The notes beneath the pieces were generated by a model. The model made no database searches. It saw nothing but the letters and a program-made list of their open reading frames with translations, and was not told the origin of the DNA. Both the position numbers and the translations under genes were made by a program. A stretch of DNA of 64,000 nucleotides from Coemansia sp. RSA 487 (taxonomy: Eukaryota; Kickxellomycota; Kickxellomycetes; Kickxellales; Kickxellaceae): assembly GCA_027577595.1 (NCBI GenBank), contig JANBRJ010000050.1, positions 56,506 through 120,505 on the forward strand. The letters run 5' to 3'. Positions 33,545 through 44,800 of the stretch are shown here, piece by piece. Within the stretch, counting starts at the first letter, position 1; the number at the start of each line of letters is the position of its first letter.

Positions 33545-35998
33545 ATGTCTGACAAGATCATATTCCAGGACCTGGAGGTCACAACCATTCTGGGGAACGA
33601 TGTGTGGGAAAGGAAAAAGAAGATGCCGCTAAGGATCACCTGTGAGATCTGTACGTCCATCTCGACTGCCGGTATGACCGACAAGATAAACGAGAGCGTC
33701 CACTACGGCCAGGCGTCCAAGCGGGTGCTAACCTTTGCCGAGAGCGACCACAAGCTACAGTCCCTGGAGGCCTTTTCCGAGAGTGTGGCCCTTGAATGCC
33801 TCAGCGTCACGCCTCGCGCTCTTGCCGTCCGTGTCTTCATCAAAAAGCCGCGCGCTCTGCTTCATGCCCAGTTTGCGGCAATTGAGATCTTCCGCACACG
33901 CGATGAAGTCTTTGGCAGCTTGGAGACTGCGCTTGTTCGGGCAGAAAGCGAGAGTGATGAGGCGTTCGCCCAACGTGTTTCTTTTGCAGAGAAAGAGATT
34001 GCTGTCGCAAAGAACTCTGCGGGAATCCTTGCCAACGAGGACCACATTATTGTCAAGCGCCTGTCGTTGAACACGATAATCGGCATTAACAGATGGGAGC
34101 GCCACTACAAGCAAGTAGTCAACATCGATCTTACGCTTTGCTGCAAGAAGCTGCCAATCCCGGAGGACAACTCCAAGCTCAACAAGGTCCCACGCTACCG
34201 TAACTACCGCACCGTTATTGATGCGGTCTCGGAGCTTGTTGAGCAGAGCTCTTACCGCACTGTCGAGGCGCTGGTCACCTCAGTCGCTCGCGCTGCTGTC
34301 AAGACGTGCAAAGTACCCAAGGTCATTGTGCGGGTTGAGAAGCCCAGTGCCCTCACTTTTGCTGCCTACACAGGTGCGGAGATCACGCGTACCGCTGAGG
34401 ACTTTGCAGTTTCTGGAGTGTCGCCGAGAGCCTCCGCTGGGTCGCTGGCCTCTACTGGTGGCTCTTTCTCCACGGTTCCCGACACGGCCAGACATTCGGC
34501 ATATATCTCGCTTGGAACAAACGTTGGCGACCGTCTGGGCAACCTGCACAAGGCGGTCTTCAATCTCAGGAAGAACCTTCCAAAGTCACGACTCGTAGAG
34601 ACCAGCTTCCTCTACGAGACTTTGCCCATGTATGTGACTGACCAGGCGCCGTTTCTCAATGCTGCCTGTCTGGTCAAGACAGAGCTCGAGCCTCTGGAGC
34701 TCTTGGAGGAGCTCAAGCGGCTCGAGTTTGAAATGGGTCGGGACTTTAGTGTTATTCGTAACGGCCCACGGGTCATTGACTTTGACATACTCTTCTACGA
34801 CGAGGTTGTCATCGAAAGCGATGTGCTGACCATCCCGCATGCTCTGCTTCATGAACGCCGTTTCCAGCTGGGGCCGCTGTGCGACATCGACCGCGATTTG
34901 ATGCACCACCGCCTGGGAAAGACGTCGGGAACGCTCTTCCGCCATCTCACCACACATAACGAGGTCCCCGAAGACACTGTGCAGGTGACGCCTCTAAAAG
35001 CGCGCTGGCACACAAGACCTAACCCGCACGAGGGCTGCATTCTCAAGCCGCTTAACCCGAAGACCCAAAGCGAGACTGTGTTCATGGGGATCCTCAACTG
35101 CACGCCCGACAGCTTCAGCGACGGCGGCGACTATGTTAGCCTCGATGCAGCGGTGGAGCACGCAACAAAGCTGTTCAACGACGGTGCTGATATCATCGAC
35201 ATTGGCGGGCAGTCCACCCGCCCAGGAGCGGATCCTGTTGGGGTTGAGGAAGAGATCAGGCGCATTGTGCCTGTAATCAAGCGCATCCGCAAAGCGGGGA
35301 TAGAGATTTCGATTTCAGTTGACACGTTCTATGCTGACGTTGCTGCCGCTGCGCTTGATGCCGGCGCCGACATTATCAACGACGTGACTGGTGGATATTC
35401 GGACCCAAAGATGCTGCCGCTGGTTGCAGAGCGCCAGTGTCCCTATATTCTGATGCACATGCGTGGCGACCCGCTGACCATGACATCCCTGAACGATTAC
35501 AGCGAGTTCGATGGCGATGTCATTCGCGCCGTGCGGTTTGAGATTGCCCAGCGTGTGCGTGCAGCGCTTGACCATGGGATTCCTCGGTGGAACATTATCA
35601 TCGATCCAGGAATCGGCTTTGCCAAGGAAGGAGGCCAGAATTTCGAGATTCTGCGCCGACTCCCAGCACTCACAGCCAAGCACATCTACGCTTCGGCTAA
35701 ATCCAAGGGCAGCAACGCCGAGGAGATTGCCGAGGATGTAGGAACCGATGTTGATAATCAAGGTTATGTTGATGAAAACCTCGCTGTAGAACTCAACAAC
35801 TATCCCGTTCTAGTGGGATGTTCTCGGAAGCGCTTTATTGGAAACGTCACTGGCAAATTAAATGCCAAGGATCGTGTCTGGGGAACAGCCGCCACAGTCA
35901 CGTCTGCCATCCAGGGCGGCGCTTCTATTGTCCGAGTTCATGATGTTGCCGAGATGTACGACGTTGCGCGTGTATCCGACAGCATCTATCGCCTTTAA
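33545..35998 (+). CDS. FOL1: Trifunctional folate synthesis protein (DHNA - HPPK - DHPS)
   Basis: Single exon, 817 residues. Two tandem dihydroneopterin aldolase-like (FolB) units lie at about 1-130 and 160-290 (the second has LSLNTIIGINRWERHYKQVV). The HPPK domain starts at about 319 with YISLGTNVGDRLGNLHKAV and has PRVIDFDILFYDEVV and PHALLHERRFQLGPL. Dihydropteroate synthase starts at about 512 with VFMGILNCTPDSFSDGGDY, followed by IIDIGGQSTRPGA, SVDTFYADVAAAALDAGADI and VGCSRKRFIG. The order matches fungal Fol1, which makes dihydropteroate from dihydroneopterin, usually in mitochondria. The first FolB unit lacks strong active-site similarity by eye, as in other fungal Fol1 proteins. DHPS is the sulfonamide target; the substrate loops look intact. 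Confidence 0.97.
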   Translation: MSDKIIFQDLEVTTILGNDVWERKKKMPLRITCEICTSISTAGMTDKINESVHYGQASKRVLTFAESDHKLQSLEAFSESVALECLSVTPRALAVRVFIKKPRALLHAQFAAIEIFRTRDEVFGSLETALVRAESESDEAFAQRVSFAEKEIAVAKNSAGILANEDHIIVKRLSLNTIIGINRWERHYKQVVNIDLTLCCKKLPIPEDNSKLNKVPRYRNYRTVIDAVSELVEQSSYRTVEALVTSVARAAVKTCKVPKVIVRVEKPSALTFAAYTGAEITRTAEDFAVSGVSPRASAGSLASTGGSFSTVPDTARHSAYISLGTNVGDRLGNLHKAVFNLRKNLPKSRLVETSFLYETLPMYVTDQAPFLNAACLVKTELEPLELLEELKRLEFEMGRDFSVIRNGPRVIDFDILFYDEVVIESDVLTIPHALLHERRFQLGPLCDIDRDLMHHRLGKTSGTLFRHLTTHNEVPEDTVQVTPLKARWHTRPNPHEGCILKPLNPKTQSETVFMGILNCTPDSFSDGGDYVSLDAAVEHATKLFNDGADIIDIGGQSTRPGADPVGVEEEIRRIVPVIKRIRKAGIEISISVDTFYADVAAAALDAGADIINDVTGGYSDPKMLPLVAERQCPYILMHMRGDPLTMTSLNDYSEFDGDVIRAVRFEIAQRVRAALDHGIPRWNIIIDPGIGFAKEGGQNFEILRRLPALTAKHIYASAKSKGSNAEEIAEDVGTDVDNQGYVDENLAVELNNYPVLVGCSRKRFIGNVTGKLNAKDRVWGTAATVTSAIQGGASIVRVHDVAEMYDVARVSDSIYRL

Positions 35999-36171
35999 TT
36001 TTTTCACTTGATTCCATCTATGTATTAAAGCCGTTTCTGTAGCAGGAAGAGTAGTTCTTTTGAGGCAGCTGATAAATTCCAAGGAATGGCAAATAAAAAG
36101 ATAAACCAAATACAGCACTGGCGCTTAACCAAAAAGAAACTCAAATTATACATCTACAAGCTGCGCCGTGC

Positions 36172-36833
36172 CTAATCGTTGCTAAACAAAGATAGAATGC
36201 AGAGTGTACCCAGAAGAACCAATTTGAGATGCGGATAGTCGTTCATCCAAATCGTGCCCATACCAGCATAGGGGACGAATCCTTTGACGCGACCAATGAT
36301 TTCGTCCCGCTGGATCCACATCTGCCCAGGACTGTAGAGCCCGCGGTCATCAGCATTGTTGTAATCGCCCTTTGTCAGTAGATACTGCTCTCCGCTTTCG
36401 TTCTCTGTGTGTACTTTCATCACGCGATGCACAATAGGAATGGGCTTGTCGTTGAGTTTGTAAACGACCACCTCGCCGACCTCAATGGGACTAAAACCGT
36501 TGTGAAGGAAAAGAATGTCACCGCGGTCGTATGCGGGCTTCATGCTTCCTGACAAGACTACAACAACCGGGCTTTCGCTATTTGTGAACAGCGATAGCCC
36601 CTTCCAAATCATAAAAGCCGATGTAAGCACGCTGAGGAATGTCAATCCCTGAAGGAGCAACTACAGCAGTGTGATAATTTGTTATTGGAATTAGGTATTT
36701 TAACTCTAAGCGCTCCAATAGGTTGGCAATTGTCCTGGTAAGATGTACATGTAAGCATTAGTTACATTGTTGGGAGCTGGCGCCTACTTACCGAACGAAC
36801 GCCGAATTTCTTTGCCTGTGACAGAAACTCCAT
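36172..36833 (-). CDS. SEC11: Signal peptidase complex catalytic subunit Sec11
   Basis: Two exons: 36792-36833 encodes MEFLSQAKKFGVRS before a GTAAGT donor, and 36172-36660 follows a CTGTAG acceptor, together giving 176 residues. A hydrophobic segment (about 15-40) anchors it in the ER membrane. The S26B catalytic serine S53 lies in VVVVLSGSMKPAYDRGD, the catalytic histidine H92 lies in PIVHRV, and the downstream GDYNNADDRGLYSPGQ box carries the third-box aspartates. A second hydrophobic stretch ends the protein. It removes signal peptides from secretory proteins. It is divergent with the PIG-P gene, with 442 bp between starts. Confidence 0.96.
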
Positions 36834-37275
36834 TCCTATTCGTTGTTTTTGTTGTTGGAAATGTATTTTGTTATTGAAATCCACAACAGCCAGATGAATG
36901 ACAAGAGAAGAGTATATATAGACAAATCGAAGACAAATATGTTAATGGTAGCAAAGAAAAGGAGAAAGCGTGATAGAAACAGCCGGCCCAGGTAAAACGT
37001 TAAAAGAGAGGCAAGCTTATATATTCTTCACCAGCCTTGAAAAAATACACCACACCTTTCTCCCACGTCAGCGGTTTTTATTGGCTGAGATTTTTTTCGC
37101 AAACGGTAAATTGGTGGAAAGCTTGCTGTTAAGTCTTTTTACTGTTCTTGTGTGAGCTTTGAATTGTTGTTTTTAGCATTATTTTCTTGTCAGAATATCC
37201 TTTTCATTTGTATTTTACCAGAAGAAAATCCTGGCTTTCCCTGGTGAACGAACCAGATTCGCTGAGCTTGAAAGC
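36834..37275. promoter_or_regulatory. Divergent promoter region between SEC11 and PIG-P genes
   Basis: 442 bp separating two ER-function genes in head-to-head arrangement. A TATATATAG element near 36911-36920 faces SEC11. No other feature was identified. Confidence 0.45.
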
Positions 37276-37980
37276 ATGTACATCCCAATCACAAATCCTT
37301 CTTCAGCTGCCCGCTACAAAAACAACAGTAACAGCAACAGCAACTATGCCATCAGAAACGCAGAGACAGGTCCACCAGCATCTAACAACATCCATATCAT
37401 GCACAGAGGACGTCCATCGCTGGCCCGGGACACATACAACATACCCTTGGCTGCAGGGTCCACTCGATCTGTCGGCCTGAGCCAAACGCCCTCCAGTACC
37501 CTGTCACTTCTGCAGGAGTCGATTGCGGAGGCAGATGCGACTGTGTTCCCATTGCCAGTGCCAGGGTCGGTTGATGTCTCCGTTGCTGAAGGCGAGATTA
37601 TGGTTAAAACTCCGACATTTGAGTACTATGGATTCGTTGTGTACATGGTGTCCATGGCTGCATTTGTAGTTTACTTGGCTTGGGCATATCTTCCAGACTC
37701 GGCTCTCGAGACAATAGGCATTTCATACTACCCGGACCGCTACTGGGCACTGGCACTGCCTGCTTGGTGGCTAACTGCTGTTGGGTTCATACTTTTGTTC
37801 AATGTTGCGACAAATATGTACAACACGCCTTCGCTAAGCTCGATCGACAACATTACAGACCTGCACTCAAACATCGACGACATTACCGACGTCAATGGTT
37901 TTGTTTGCGATGAGATCGGAGGAATCCCGCCGATAAGCGACCTACCTATCACTCTAGCCAACAAATGTCTTTATCACTAG
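37276..37980 (+). CDS. GPI19: PIG-P subunit of GPI-N-acetylglucosaminyltransferase
   Basis: Single exon, 234 residues. Residues about 1-112 are low-complexity and Ser/Asn-rich. The PIG-P domain follows, with EYYGFVVYMVSMAAFVVYLA (first membrane segment), WAYLPDSALETIGISYYPDR in the lumenal or cytosolic loop, and YWALALPAWWLTAVGFILL (second membrane segment). In the family the subunit helps the GPI-GnT complex transfer GlcNAc to phosphatidylinositol at the ER, the first step of GPI-anchor synthesis. The tail TPSLSSIDNITD is typical of PIG-P. The N-terminal extension is longer than in most fungi, and the ATG at 37276 is the first in frame. Confidence 0.92.
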   Translation: MYIPITNPSSAARYKNNSNSNSNYAIRNAETGPPASNNIHIMHRGRPSLARDTYNIPLAAGSTRSVGLSQTPSSTLSLLQESIAEADATVFPLPVPGSVDVSVAEGEIMVKTPTFEYYGFVVYMVSMAAFVVYLAWAYLPDSALETIGISYYPDRYWALALPAWWLTAVGFILLFNVATNMYNTPSLSSIDNITDLHSNIDDITDVNGFVCDEIGGIPPISDLPITLANKCLYH

Positions 37981-38102
37981 TATTGCACCGATATGATATT
38001 AACAGTATCATCCATCCTCATTTTTCTTCTGCTGTAAATAAACTATACACACTTGCTTTGTACTTTTTTTTGCCACTCTCTACTACATACAAGAACCTTT
38101 AT

Positions 38103-38504
38103 CTAAAAGTCAGAGACGCGTCCCTTACGTTCCCAATCGCCAAATCGTGTAGGCTCCGGTCCACGCGGTCCATTAACCTCGCCAGTCTTTGGGTTAGTGT
38201 TGTCTGGGAATGGTCGCAAAGAGTCGCTTTCGTCAACAACAGGCTCGTAAAACTTTTCTAATTCCTCAGAAGTAAGCCCCGGCGGCGGCGCGTTCTGTTT
38301 GTTTGCCTCTTTGATCATGTCTATAATTTTCCTTTGCTCATCCGAATTTCCCAGAGGTATTGGTCCTGGTGCTTGTTTAAAGTTCGATTTCTTTGGTGTT
38401 TTGCCTTCCGTTTGCAAAAGCGTGCTGGCACTGAATGTCCTGAACGGAATACAGACATTTATTAGTTGGCAGCTAATTCTTGTGCGTGAAATTAGCGGCA
38501 GCAT
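38103..38504 (-). CDS. SDH8: Succinate dehydrogenase assembly factor 4 (SDHAF4/Sdh8)
   Basis: The first in-frame ATG (38502-38504) gives 133 residues. The N-terminus (MLPLISRTRISCQLINVCIP then FRTFSAS) is a mitochondrial presequence type. The C-terminus, NPKTGEVNGPRGPEPTRFGD followed by WERKGRVSDF, is the diagnostic conserved end of the SDHAF4 family (former DUF1674). In the family the protein binds flavinylated Sdh1 and protects it during complex II assembly in the matrix. It is convergent with the PIG-P gene, with only 122 bp between stops. A poly-A/poly-T tract of about 20 bp lies upstream at 38566-38586. Confidence 0.94.
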   Translation of the reverse strand: MLPLISRTRISCQLINVCIPFRTFSASTLLQTEGKTPKKSNFKQAPGPIPLGNSDEQRKIIDMIKEANKQNAPPPGLTSEELEKFYEPVVDESDSLRPFPDNTNPKTGEVNGPRGPEPTRFGDWERKGRVSDF

Positions 38505-38682
38505 ACTGAAATTGAATATGGCAATTTGAGAAACTGTGAATTGCAAGAAGACAAGAGAGCTGTTTTTTAAAAAAAAAAAAAAAAAAGAAATTGGATTTGA
38601 AAATAATTACACATTTTTCAGAACTTTCTGTGGCTCGTGACATCATCACCAATCACTTTTTGGATTCTCAAGATCTCAATCC

Positions 38683-40195
38683 CTAGCATCCTTTTGTTTT
38701 GCAGCGCTTATTCTTTGCATCTGCGGCAAGTATTGGCCATCCGTCCCTATCCAAAACAGCTGGATATTTGTCATCGACATGATCCATTGCCCAAGTCATA
38801 TTGAAGATATCTGGGCATGATGTGCGATTGTCCATAATATTGTGGAGTGTTGTGATACACAGGCTGTCTGCGTAGGGGGTTTCTGTGGTTGTGTTTGCAC
38901 ATTGAAAAGGCTCAGTATGCGGAGGATCCTGTTGATAGGTATTCCTGTGCACAATTGCCAGGGGAGGATGGTCGCTGACGAGAGCTTGATTATCATGTGT
39001 ATTGCATGGCTGTGCGTGGTTAAATGGTGCAAGTACCGTCTGATAGTTCTACAAGCAAACAATATAACATATTGCAAAGATATATAGGCAAGATAAATGA
39101 AAATTCGATATGCCTTGGATACATATTTGACTGTTGAACTTGCAAGCAGAACCAACCACCGCAGCGATCAATCCGTTCTTACCTGGATCTGAGCATTATG
39201 ATTTTGTATGGCTGTTTGCATGTAAAGCAATCGAAGCCCACCTTCTACGCGATATACTGTGCTTGTTAGGGTTTCGAGTGCCTGGTTTACTCCATCCTGC
39301 CATTCCTTCAGTGCAGATGATTCGAGAGGAGCCTTTCCATCTTTTTCGCGAACAACGTTTTCAATGTCCGTACGCATGCGATTTATCGCAGTTGTGACAT
39401 TATCCACCACACGACTTGATATCTTAGACTCGAGCTTTTCAGCTAGAAATAAAGAGGCTGCGCATGCGGCTTAGCAGAAAAGCTTTTAATGCAAATGTAT
39501 ACGCTGCGCTTCAAAATATCAATAGCAAAGGAAAAAATAACATACTTACCAACATTGTTTAGTTTTATTTCCATGTCTACTCCCTTTGAGTGTGAAGCGT
39601 CATTTTCGAACATAACTGTGCGCTCTAGCTTTTTCAGATCCGAGTGCAAATCGCTAACTCCAAGATTGATTTTGCTTGTTTTTTCATGAAGTGAGGAGAT
39701 GGAGCTGGATGTGTCCTGGAACGTCTTTTCAATAATGCGTTTGACAATTTTGAACTCGTTACGATGCTGTCTAGCTTCGTCTGATCTAACAGCTGTTGTA
39801 GGTCCTGCCGCTATACTTGTCAAATATCATATTAATGATTTTAATACCATGTTTGATTCGATCCGTCAAAACAAATGTTCTAATAAAGCCTGCTTGTCAA
39901 ACATCATGGTCCTTACCTTGCGGTGTTTGAGAAAATTGAGAATAGTCCAAATTTCCAGTAGTCTGTGACTGCGCATCAAGCTATTAGGTGTAACATATGT
40001 TAGTTGCTAACCAAATAGTTAGTTTTGTGCTAATGTTGGTATGTCGTAGTTCATGATAACTATATGCATGCATATACTTGCCAGCGTTTCGTTTTGCGAA
40101 TTTGTCGACGATTGCATGGCTGGCACCTGCGTCTCGAGCCATGATGGGAGAGTATCGGTATTCCAGCTATCGAGAAAGGATCTTTTTAGCGTCAT
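38683..40195 (-). CDS. Coiled-coil protein of unknown function, five exons
   Basis: Exons 40082-40195, 39917-39980, 39550-39810, 39183-39442 and 38683-39048 join to 354 residues. The first intron appears to be GC-AG (CTG|GCAAGT); the others are GT-AG. The start MTLKRSFLDSWNTDTLPSWL is followed by a Gln/Ser-rich linker. Two helical, heptad-like blocks follow (HRNEFKIVKRIIEKTFQDTS and on; LEKLESKISSRVVDN to NRMRTDIENVV). The last exon ends in a region with several cysteines (CKTKGC at the end). I recognise no family. A role in a complex is possible from the coiled coils, but none is assigned. It shares a 334-bp divergent promoter with NOP10. Confidence 0.65.
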
Positions 40196-40529
40196 TTTTG
40201 CCTCTGCTTTCGTGTGGTTTATAATATTTGATATGCTTATAAATGTCTAACAAAAGAAGAGATTGAGGTTGCAAATGCCGTTCTAAGGAATAACTTGTCG
40301 TGCTTGATACATCCAATGCTTCACAACGCACTAGCATTTATCCAAAGAGCCAAAAAGCTTAATCAGCAATCAATTAATGATCAAATCAGAACCGATTTTT
40401 TTTTTTTGCATTTGTCTTGAGGTATTTCACAACTGATTTTTTTCCTCTTCGTCTTGAGTACTCTTGTATTTCTGCTGTTCTTGATCTTGAATTCTAATTT
40501 TAAACGGAAAAGAAAACAAACCTTTGAAA
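40196..40529. promoter_or_regulatory. Divergent promoter region between coiled-coil gene and NOP10
   Basis: 334 bp between two start codons. Poly-T runs occur at about 40397-40407. No motif was recognised. Confidence 0.4.
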
Positions 40530-40889
40530 ATGCATCTCATGTACACATTGGACGCCAGCGGCAAGCGCATTTACACGCTAAAGGTAAGGTCATGTACACA
40601 AGCTGTGCCTTGGTAAATAAAAAATATCGAGCGAGACAGCATACTTATTTGCAACACCAATTTTCTTCCTATTCTTCAAATATAGTCATATTTATGTACT
40701 GATTGGTGCTACCCTTAACAACAAATATGCATTTGAACAACATTGTAGAAAGTCACATCCGCAGGCGAGGTTACGCAATCGGCACATCCGGCACGCTTTT
40801 CTCCTGATGACAAGTACTCGCGGCAGCGCGTCACCTTGAAACGCCGGTTTGGTGTTCTTCCTATTCAGCAGGCCGAGGTTGAAGTTTGA
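40530..40889 (+). CDS. NOP10: H/ACA snoRNP protein Nop10
   Basis: Two exons, 40530-40583 and 40749-40889, joined in phase 0 across an AAG|GTAAGG donor and a TTGTAG acceptor; the product has 64 residues. It reads [18 protein letters not shown], then [20 protein letters not shown] and [15 protein letters not shown], the near-invariant Nop10 sequence. Nop10 is an essential core protein of box H/ACA RNPs, with Cbf5, Gar1 and Nhp2, and directs rRNA pseudouridylation. Each exon is too short to stand out as an open frame. Confidence 0.97.
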
Positions 40890-41026
40890 TTAGACAAGAT
40901 ATTTTCAGTTTGTAAGGAATCATCAAACAAAATGATTATTTAAAATATATCGTTCGTGTGTAACAAAAACACATTAGAAAAGAGCAAGTACAGCGGTTTG
41001 TTTGGATGGGAGCGTGTAGTAGACAG

Positions 41027-41419
41027 TCAGTGGCTGCAGTCAAAGCATACAGAACGCGTTTCGTACTCGTTGTAGTCAAAGATCGAGCACGTTGAACAAA
41101 AACTGCTCCCGCAACAGCAGCATTGGAATAAGCACCCGCTGCATAGGGCTTTTGAGCAATGCTCGCATTGGGCATCCGTGTCTGATCCGTACCGCACTGC
41201 TTTGCACTGTAAGCATGAGGGGCCAAGCGGTGGCGGTGATTCATTTGGATTCTGGGTGGATCTAATCCGTTGTAGCTGTAGCTGCTGCCCAAACTGAAGC
41301 AGCATCTGTGTTCTCTTTGCATGGTCGACCGTATTTCCTATGTTTACAGACTTTAGTCGAGTGGCTATCGTGCCCAGGTCGTCGTTATAATGCTGATCAA
41401 GCTTTCTTTTCGTCGTCAT
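41027..41419 (-). CDS. SIVA1: Siva-family cysteine-rich zinc-binding protein
   Basis: Single exon, 130 residues. The C-terminal half has the cysteine ladder CEHC-x4-CSGC-x3-CCCC-x4-CSTC-x13-CFDC, preceded by CLQC. The spacing equals the C-terminal zinc region of animal Siva as I remember it (CxxC-x4-CxxC-x3-CxxC-x4-CxxC, then a final CxxC), including the ALC and Y-x-C context. The N-terminus has a helix with KRTQMLLQFGQQLQLQ, resembling the Siva amphipathic helix region. Siva in animals is a pro-apoptotic adaptor of CD27/TNF receptors; a receptor role is not expected in a fungus, so function here is unknown. Confidence 0.72.
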   Translation of the reverse strand: MTTKRKLDQHYNDDLGTIATRLKSVNIGNTVDHAKRTQMLLQFGQQLQLQRIRSTQNPNESPPPLGPSCLQCKAVRYGSDTDAQCEHCSKALCSGCLFQCCCCGSSFCSTCSIFDYNEYETRSVCFDCSH

Positions 41420-41849
41420 CTTTAGCGTGTATGAAGAAAAAGAAAAAGAAACGCCAAGTGTTCTACTGCGGATTAGATTACAAAGTGAATTTGAGGAGTT
41501 TGTGACTGTGCTGGAAAATAAGTCTCTGAAGGAAAAATAAGAGAATGAGGAAGCCCGACAACTGGCGTCTGTTGTGAAAGATACTTTTTGGCGCTTTTCT
41601 TTTCAGTTCTACAAAACACAACCAGGATCAGGTTTGCTTTGGGATTTTTTTTTGCCCAAACGCGAAACGTCCACATCAGCGCGTATCGCAAAACACGTTG
41701 ATGCCTTTCTTGCTGCGTATTTTTGGTCAAAGAAAAACACCTCTCTTCCAAAAGTTTTTTATTTTGGCCATTTCCAATTAAAAAAGCATTTTTCTTAATT
41801 CTTCTCTTTTTATTCATACTATTGTCTATCGTCAATTCAAGAAAAGACA
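41420..41849. promoter_or_regulatory. Divergent promoter region between Siva-like gene and POL3
   Basis: 430 bp between divergent starts, rich in poly-T and poly-A runs. No replication-gene promoter element such as an MluI box (ACGCGT) was seen. Confidence 0.4.
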
Positions 41850-44800
41850 ATGGGTGTAGCAGACGAACAAGCTGCCAGCTGTAGCTACAGCAAGAAAAGA
41901 TCCACCGGGTTCAATGTGTCTTCACAAGCCCCAACCTCCATGAGCACTCAGAACAAGCGTGCTCGCCTGAATAAAGCGAAGGCAAAAACTGGAGACGTGG
42001 TGATGAGCGATATTGCTGATATCGCCCTGCCAAAGGACTTTTCGCATGAGCTGGCAGAACTCGAGGAAAGCGACGCGTATATCGATGACCCGGCCAAGCT
42101 GTGGCCACGTAAGGAGGCACCTTCTCTAGACACTGGAACTCAAAAGCTTGTCTTCCAGCAGATGGAGATTGACGAGTATTTTGTTGTCGAGCGAAATGAG
42201 GTGTTGGCACGCCTGTATGGTGTCACCGAAGAAGGCAACTCAGTGACTTGCTTTGTGCATGGGTTCTTCCCGTATTTCTACTGTCCTGCACCCGCTAATT
42301 TCAAAGAAGAAAACATACCGGCGGTCATTTCAGAACTTAACCGTCTTGCCGACAGCAACGCCGGTTCTGGAAACAGAACCAACGGCAAGTTCAGCAAAGG
42401 CAGTGCTGTCATGGGCATTGAGATGTGCATGCGAGAGCCGCTTTTTGGGTACCACGGGAATGTAAAGGCACCGTTTTTCAAGATCATTGTGCGCAACCAA
42501 AAACTTGTCCGCCCAATGTCGCAAATAGTCAAGCGTGGATTCAACGTGCCTGGGACTGGGTTATACTCTGCAACAAGCTACGAAAGCAACCTTGAGTTTA
42601 TCCTCCGCTTTATGGTTGACACTGACATTGTCGGTGCTAGCTGGGTTGAGCTCCCTGCTGGCAAGTACTCTTTGCGCGAAAGAGACATCACCTTTTGCCA
42701 ATACGAAATCGATGTACACTACAAGGACCTTATTTCCCATGAGCCTGTTGGCGAGTGGTCCAAAACAGCACCACTGCGCATACTGAGCCTTGATATTGAG
42801 TGTGCTGGCCGCCCAGGCGTGTTCCCTGAAGCCAACCACGATCCTGTGATTCAGATTGCCAACGTAGTCACGATCCAAGGACAGAAGCAGCCGTTTATCC
42901 GTAACGTTTTCACATTGGACACATGTGCCCCAATTCCAGGTGTCCATGTTCTCAGCTTTCAAAACGAGGCCGACATGCTCTTGAGGTGGAAGGACTTTGT
43001 GCAAACGTGCGACCCCGACATTGTTATTGGATACAACACAACTGACTTTGACTTGCCCTATCTGCTTGATCGTGCAGAGGCGCTTGGTGCGCACAGGTTC
43101 CCGTTCCTTGGCCGTATCCGCGACATCCCAACAAAGGTCGGGACATCGCACTTTTCAAGCAAGGCATACGGGTCACGCGACTCCAAGGTTATCAACATGG
43201 AGGGCCGTGTTCAGTTCGATGTCCTGGCTGCCATGCGCAGGGAGTACAAGCTTCGGTCGTTCTCTCTTAATGCGGTGTCAGCAAAGTTCCTTGGCGAGCA
43301 GAAAGAGGACGTGCCCTATTCGATCATTACTGATCTGCAAAACGAAAGCCCCGAAACACGCAGGCGCTTGGCTGTGTATTGTTTGAAAGATGCGTTCCTT
43401 CCACAGAGGCTGGTCGACAAGCTCATGTTCCTAGTCAATTCGATGGAGATGGCCCGTGTGACCGGCATCCCCTTCAACTACTTGCTTACGCGTGGACAGC
43501 AGATCAAGGTCGTTAGCCAGCTCTATAGGCACTCATTGCGCCAGGATCTGGTTGTGCCGGTTATCGAAGCTCAAGGCGGTGACAACCAGTACGAAGGTGC
43601 CACGGTTATAGAGCCAAAGCGTGGCTATTATGACATACCAATCGCTACCCTTGATTTTGCATCTCTGTACCCTTCAATCATGATGGCACACAATCTGTGC
43701 TATACGACGCTGCTTAACAAGCAGACCATCGAGCGTCTGGGGCTGGTAAGGGATGTTGACTATGTTGTCACACCAACCAACGACTGTTTTGTAAAGTCCT
43801 CGAAGCGGGTCGGGCTTTTGCCCCACATCCTCGAAGAACTTTTGTCTGCACGTAAGCAGGCTAAAGCGGATATGAAGAAGGAGACGGACCCGTTCAAGGT
43901 GCAGGTGCTGAATGGCCGCCAGCTTGCACTAAAGATCAGTGCAAACTCTGTATACGGATTTACGGGTGCCCTTAATGGGCGACTGCCCTGCCTGCAGATA
44001 TCGGCTTCTGTTACTGCCTTTGGCCGCGAGATGATCCAGCAAACCGTCGAAGAGGTCGAGAAACACTACACAATTGCAAATGGCTATGAGCACGATGCTG
44101 TGGTTATCTACGGTGACACCGATTCGGTGATGGTGAAGTTTGGCGTGAAGACGCTGGAAGAAGCCATGAGGCTTGGGAATGAAGCTGCAGAGCACGTCAC
44201 GTCGCGATTTATCAAGCCGATCAAGCTGGAGTTTGAAAAGGTATATTTCCCATATCTTCTGATCAACAAAAAGCGCTATGCAGGACTGTACTGGACGCGC
44301 CCCGAAAAATACGACAAGCTTGACACCAAAGGTCTGGAGACTGTGCGTCGTGACAACTGCCAGCTCGTGCCGCTTGTTCTCGACACCTGCCTAAAGATGC
44401 TGCTGATCGAACGTAATGTGGATGGTGCTGTTGAGTATGCCAAGAGCATCATCGCAGATTTGCTCCAGAACAAGATCGATCTTTCGATGCTTGTCATTTC
44501 CAAGCAGCTGTCAAAGACGGACTACGACGGGAAGCAGGCGCACGTTGAGTTGGCTAAACGGATGCGCAAGCGTGACGCTGGATCGGCTCCGCAGCTTGGC
44601 GACCGTGTACCATATGTCCTTATAAAAGGAACCAAGAATGCGAAGGCATATGAGAAAGCCGAGGATCCGATATACGTGCTGGAGAATAACCTTCCCATTG
44701 ACTCGACATATTATGTCGAGCACCAGCTTACAAACCCGTTGACGCGGATCTTTGAGCCAGTCCTAGGAAGCAAGGTTACTTCTCTATTCAAAGGCAAGCA

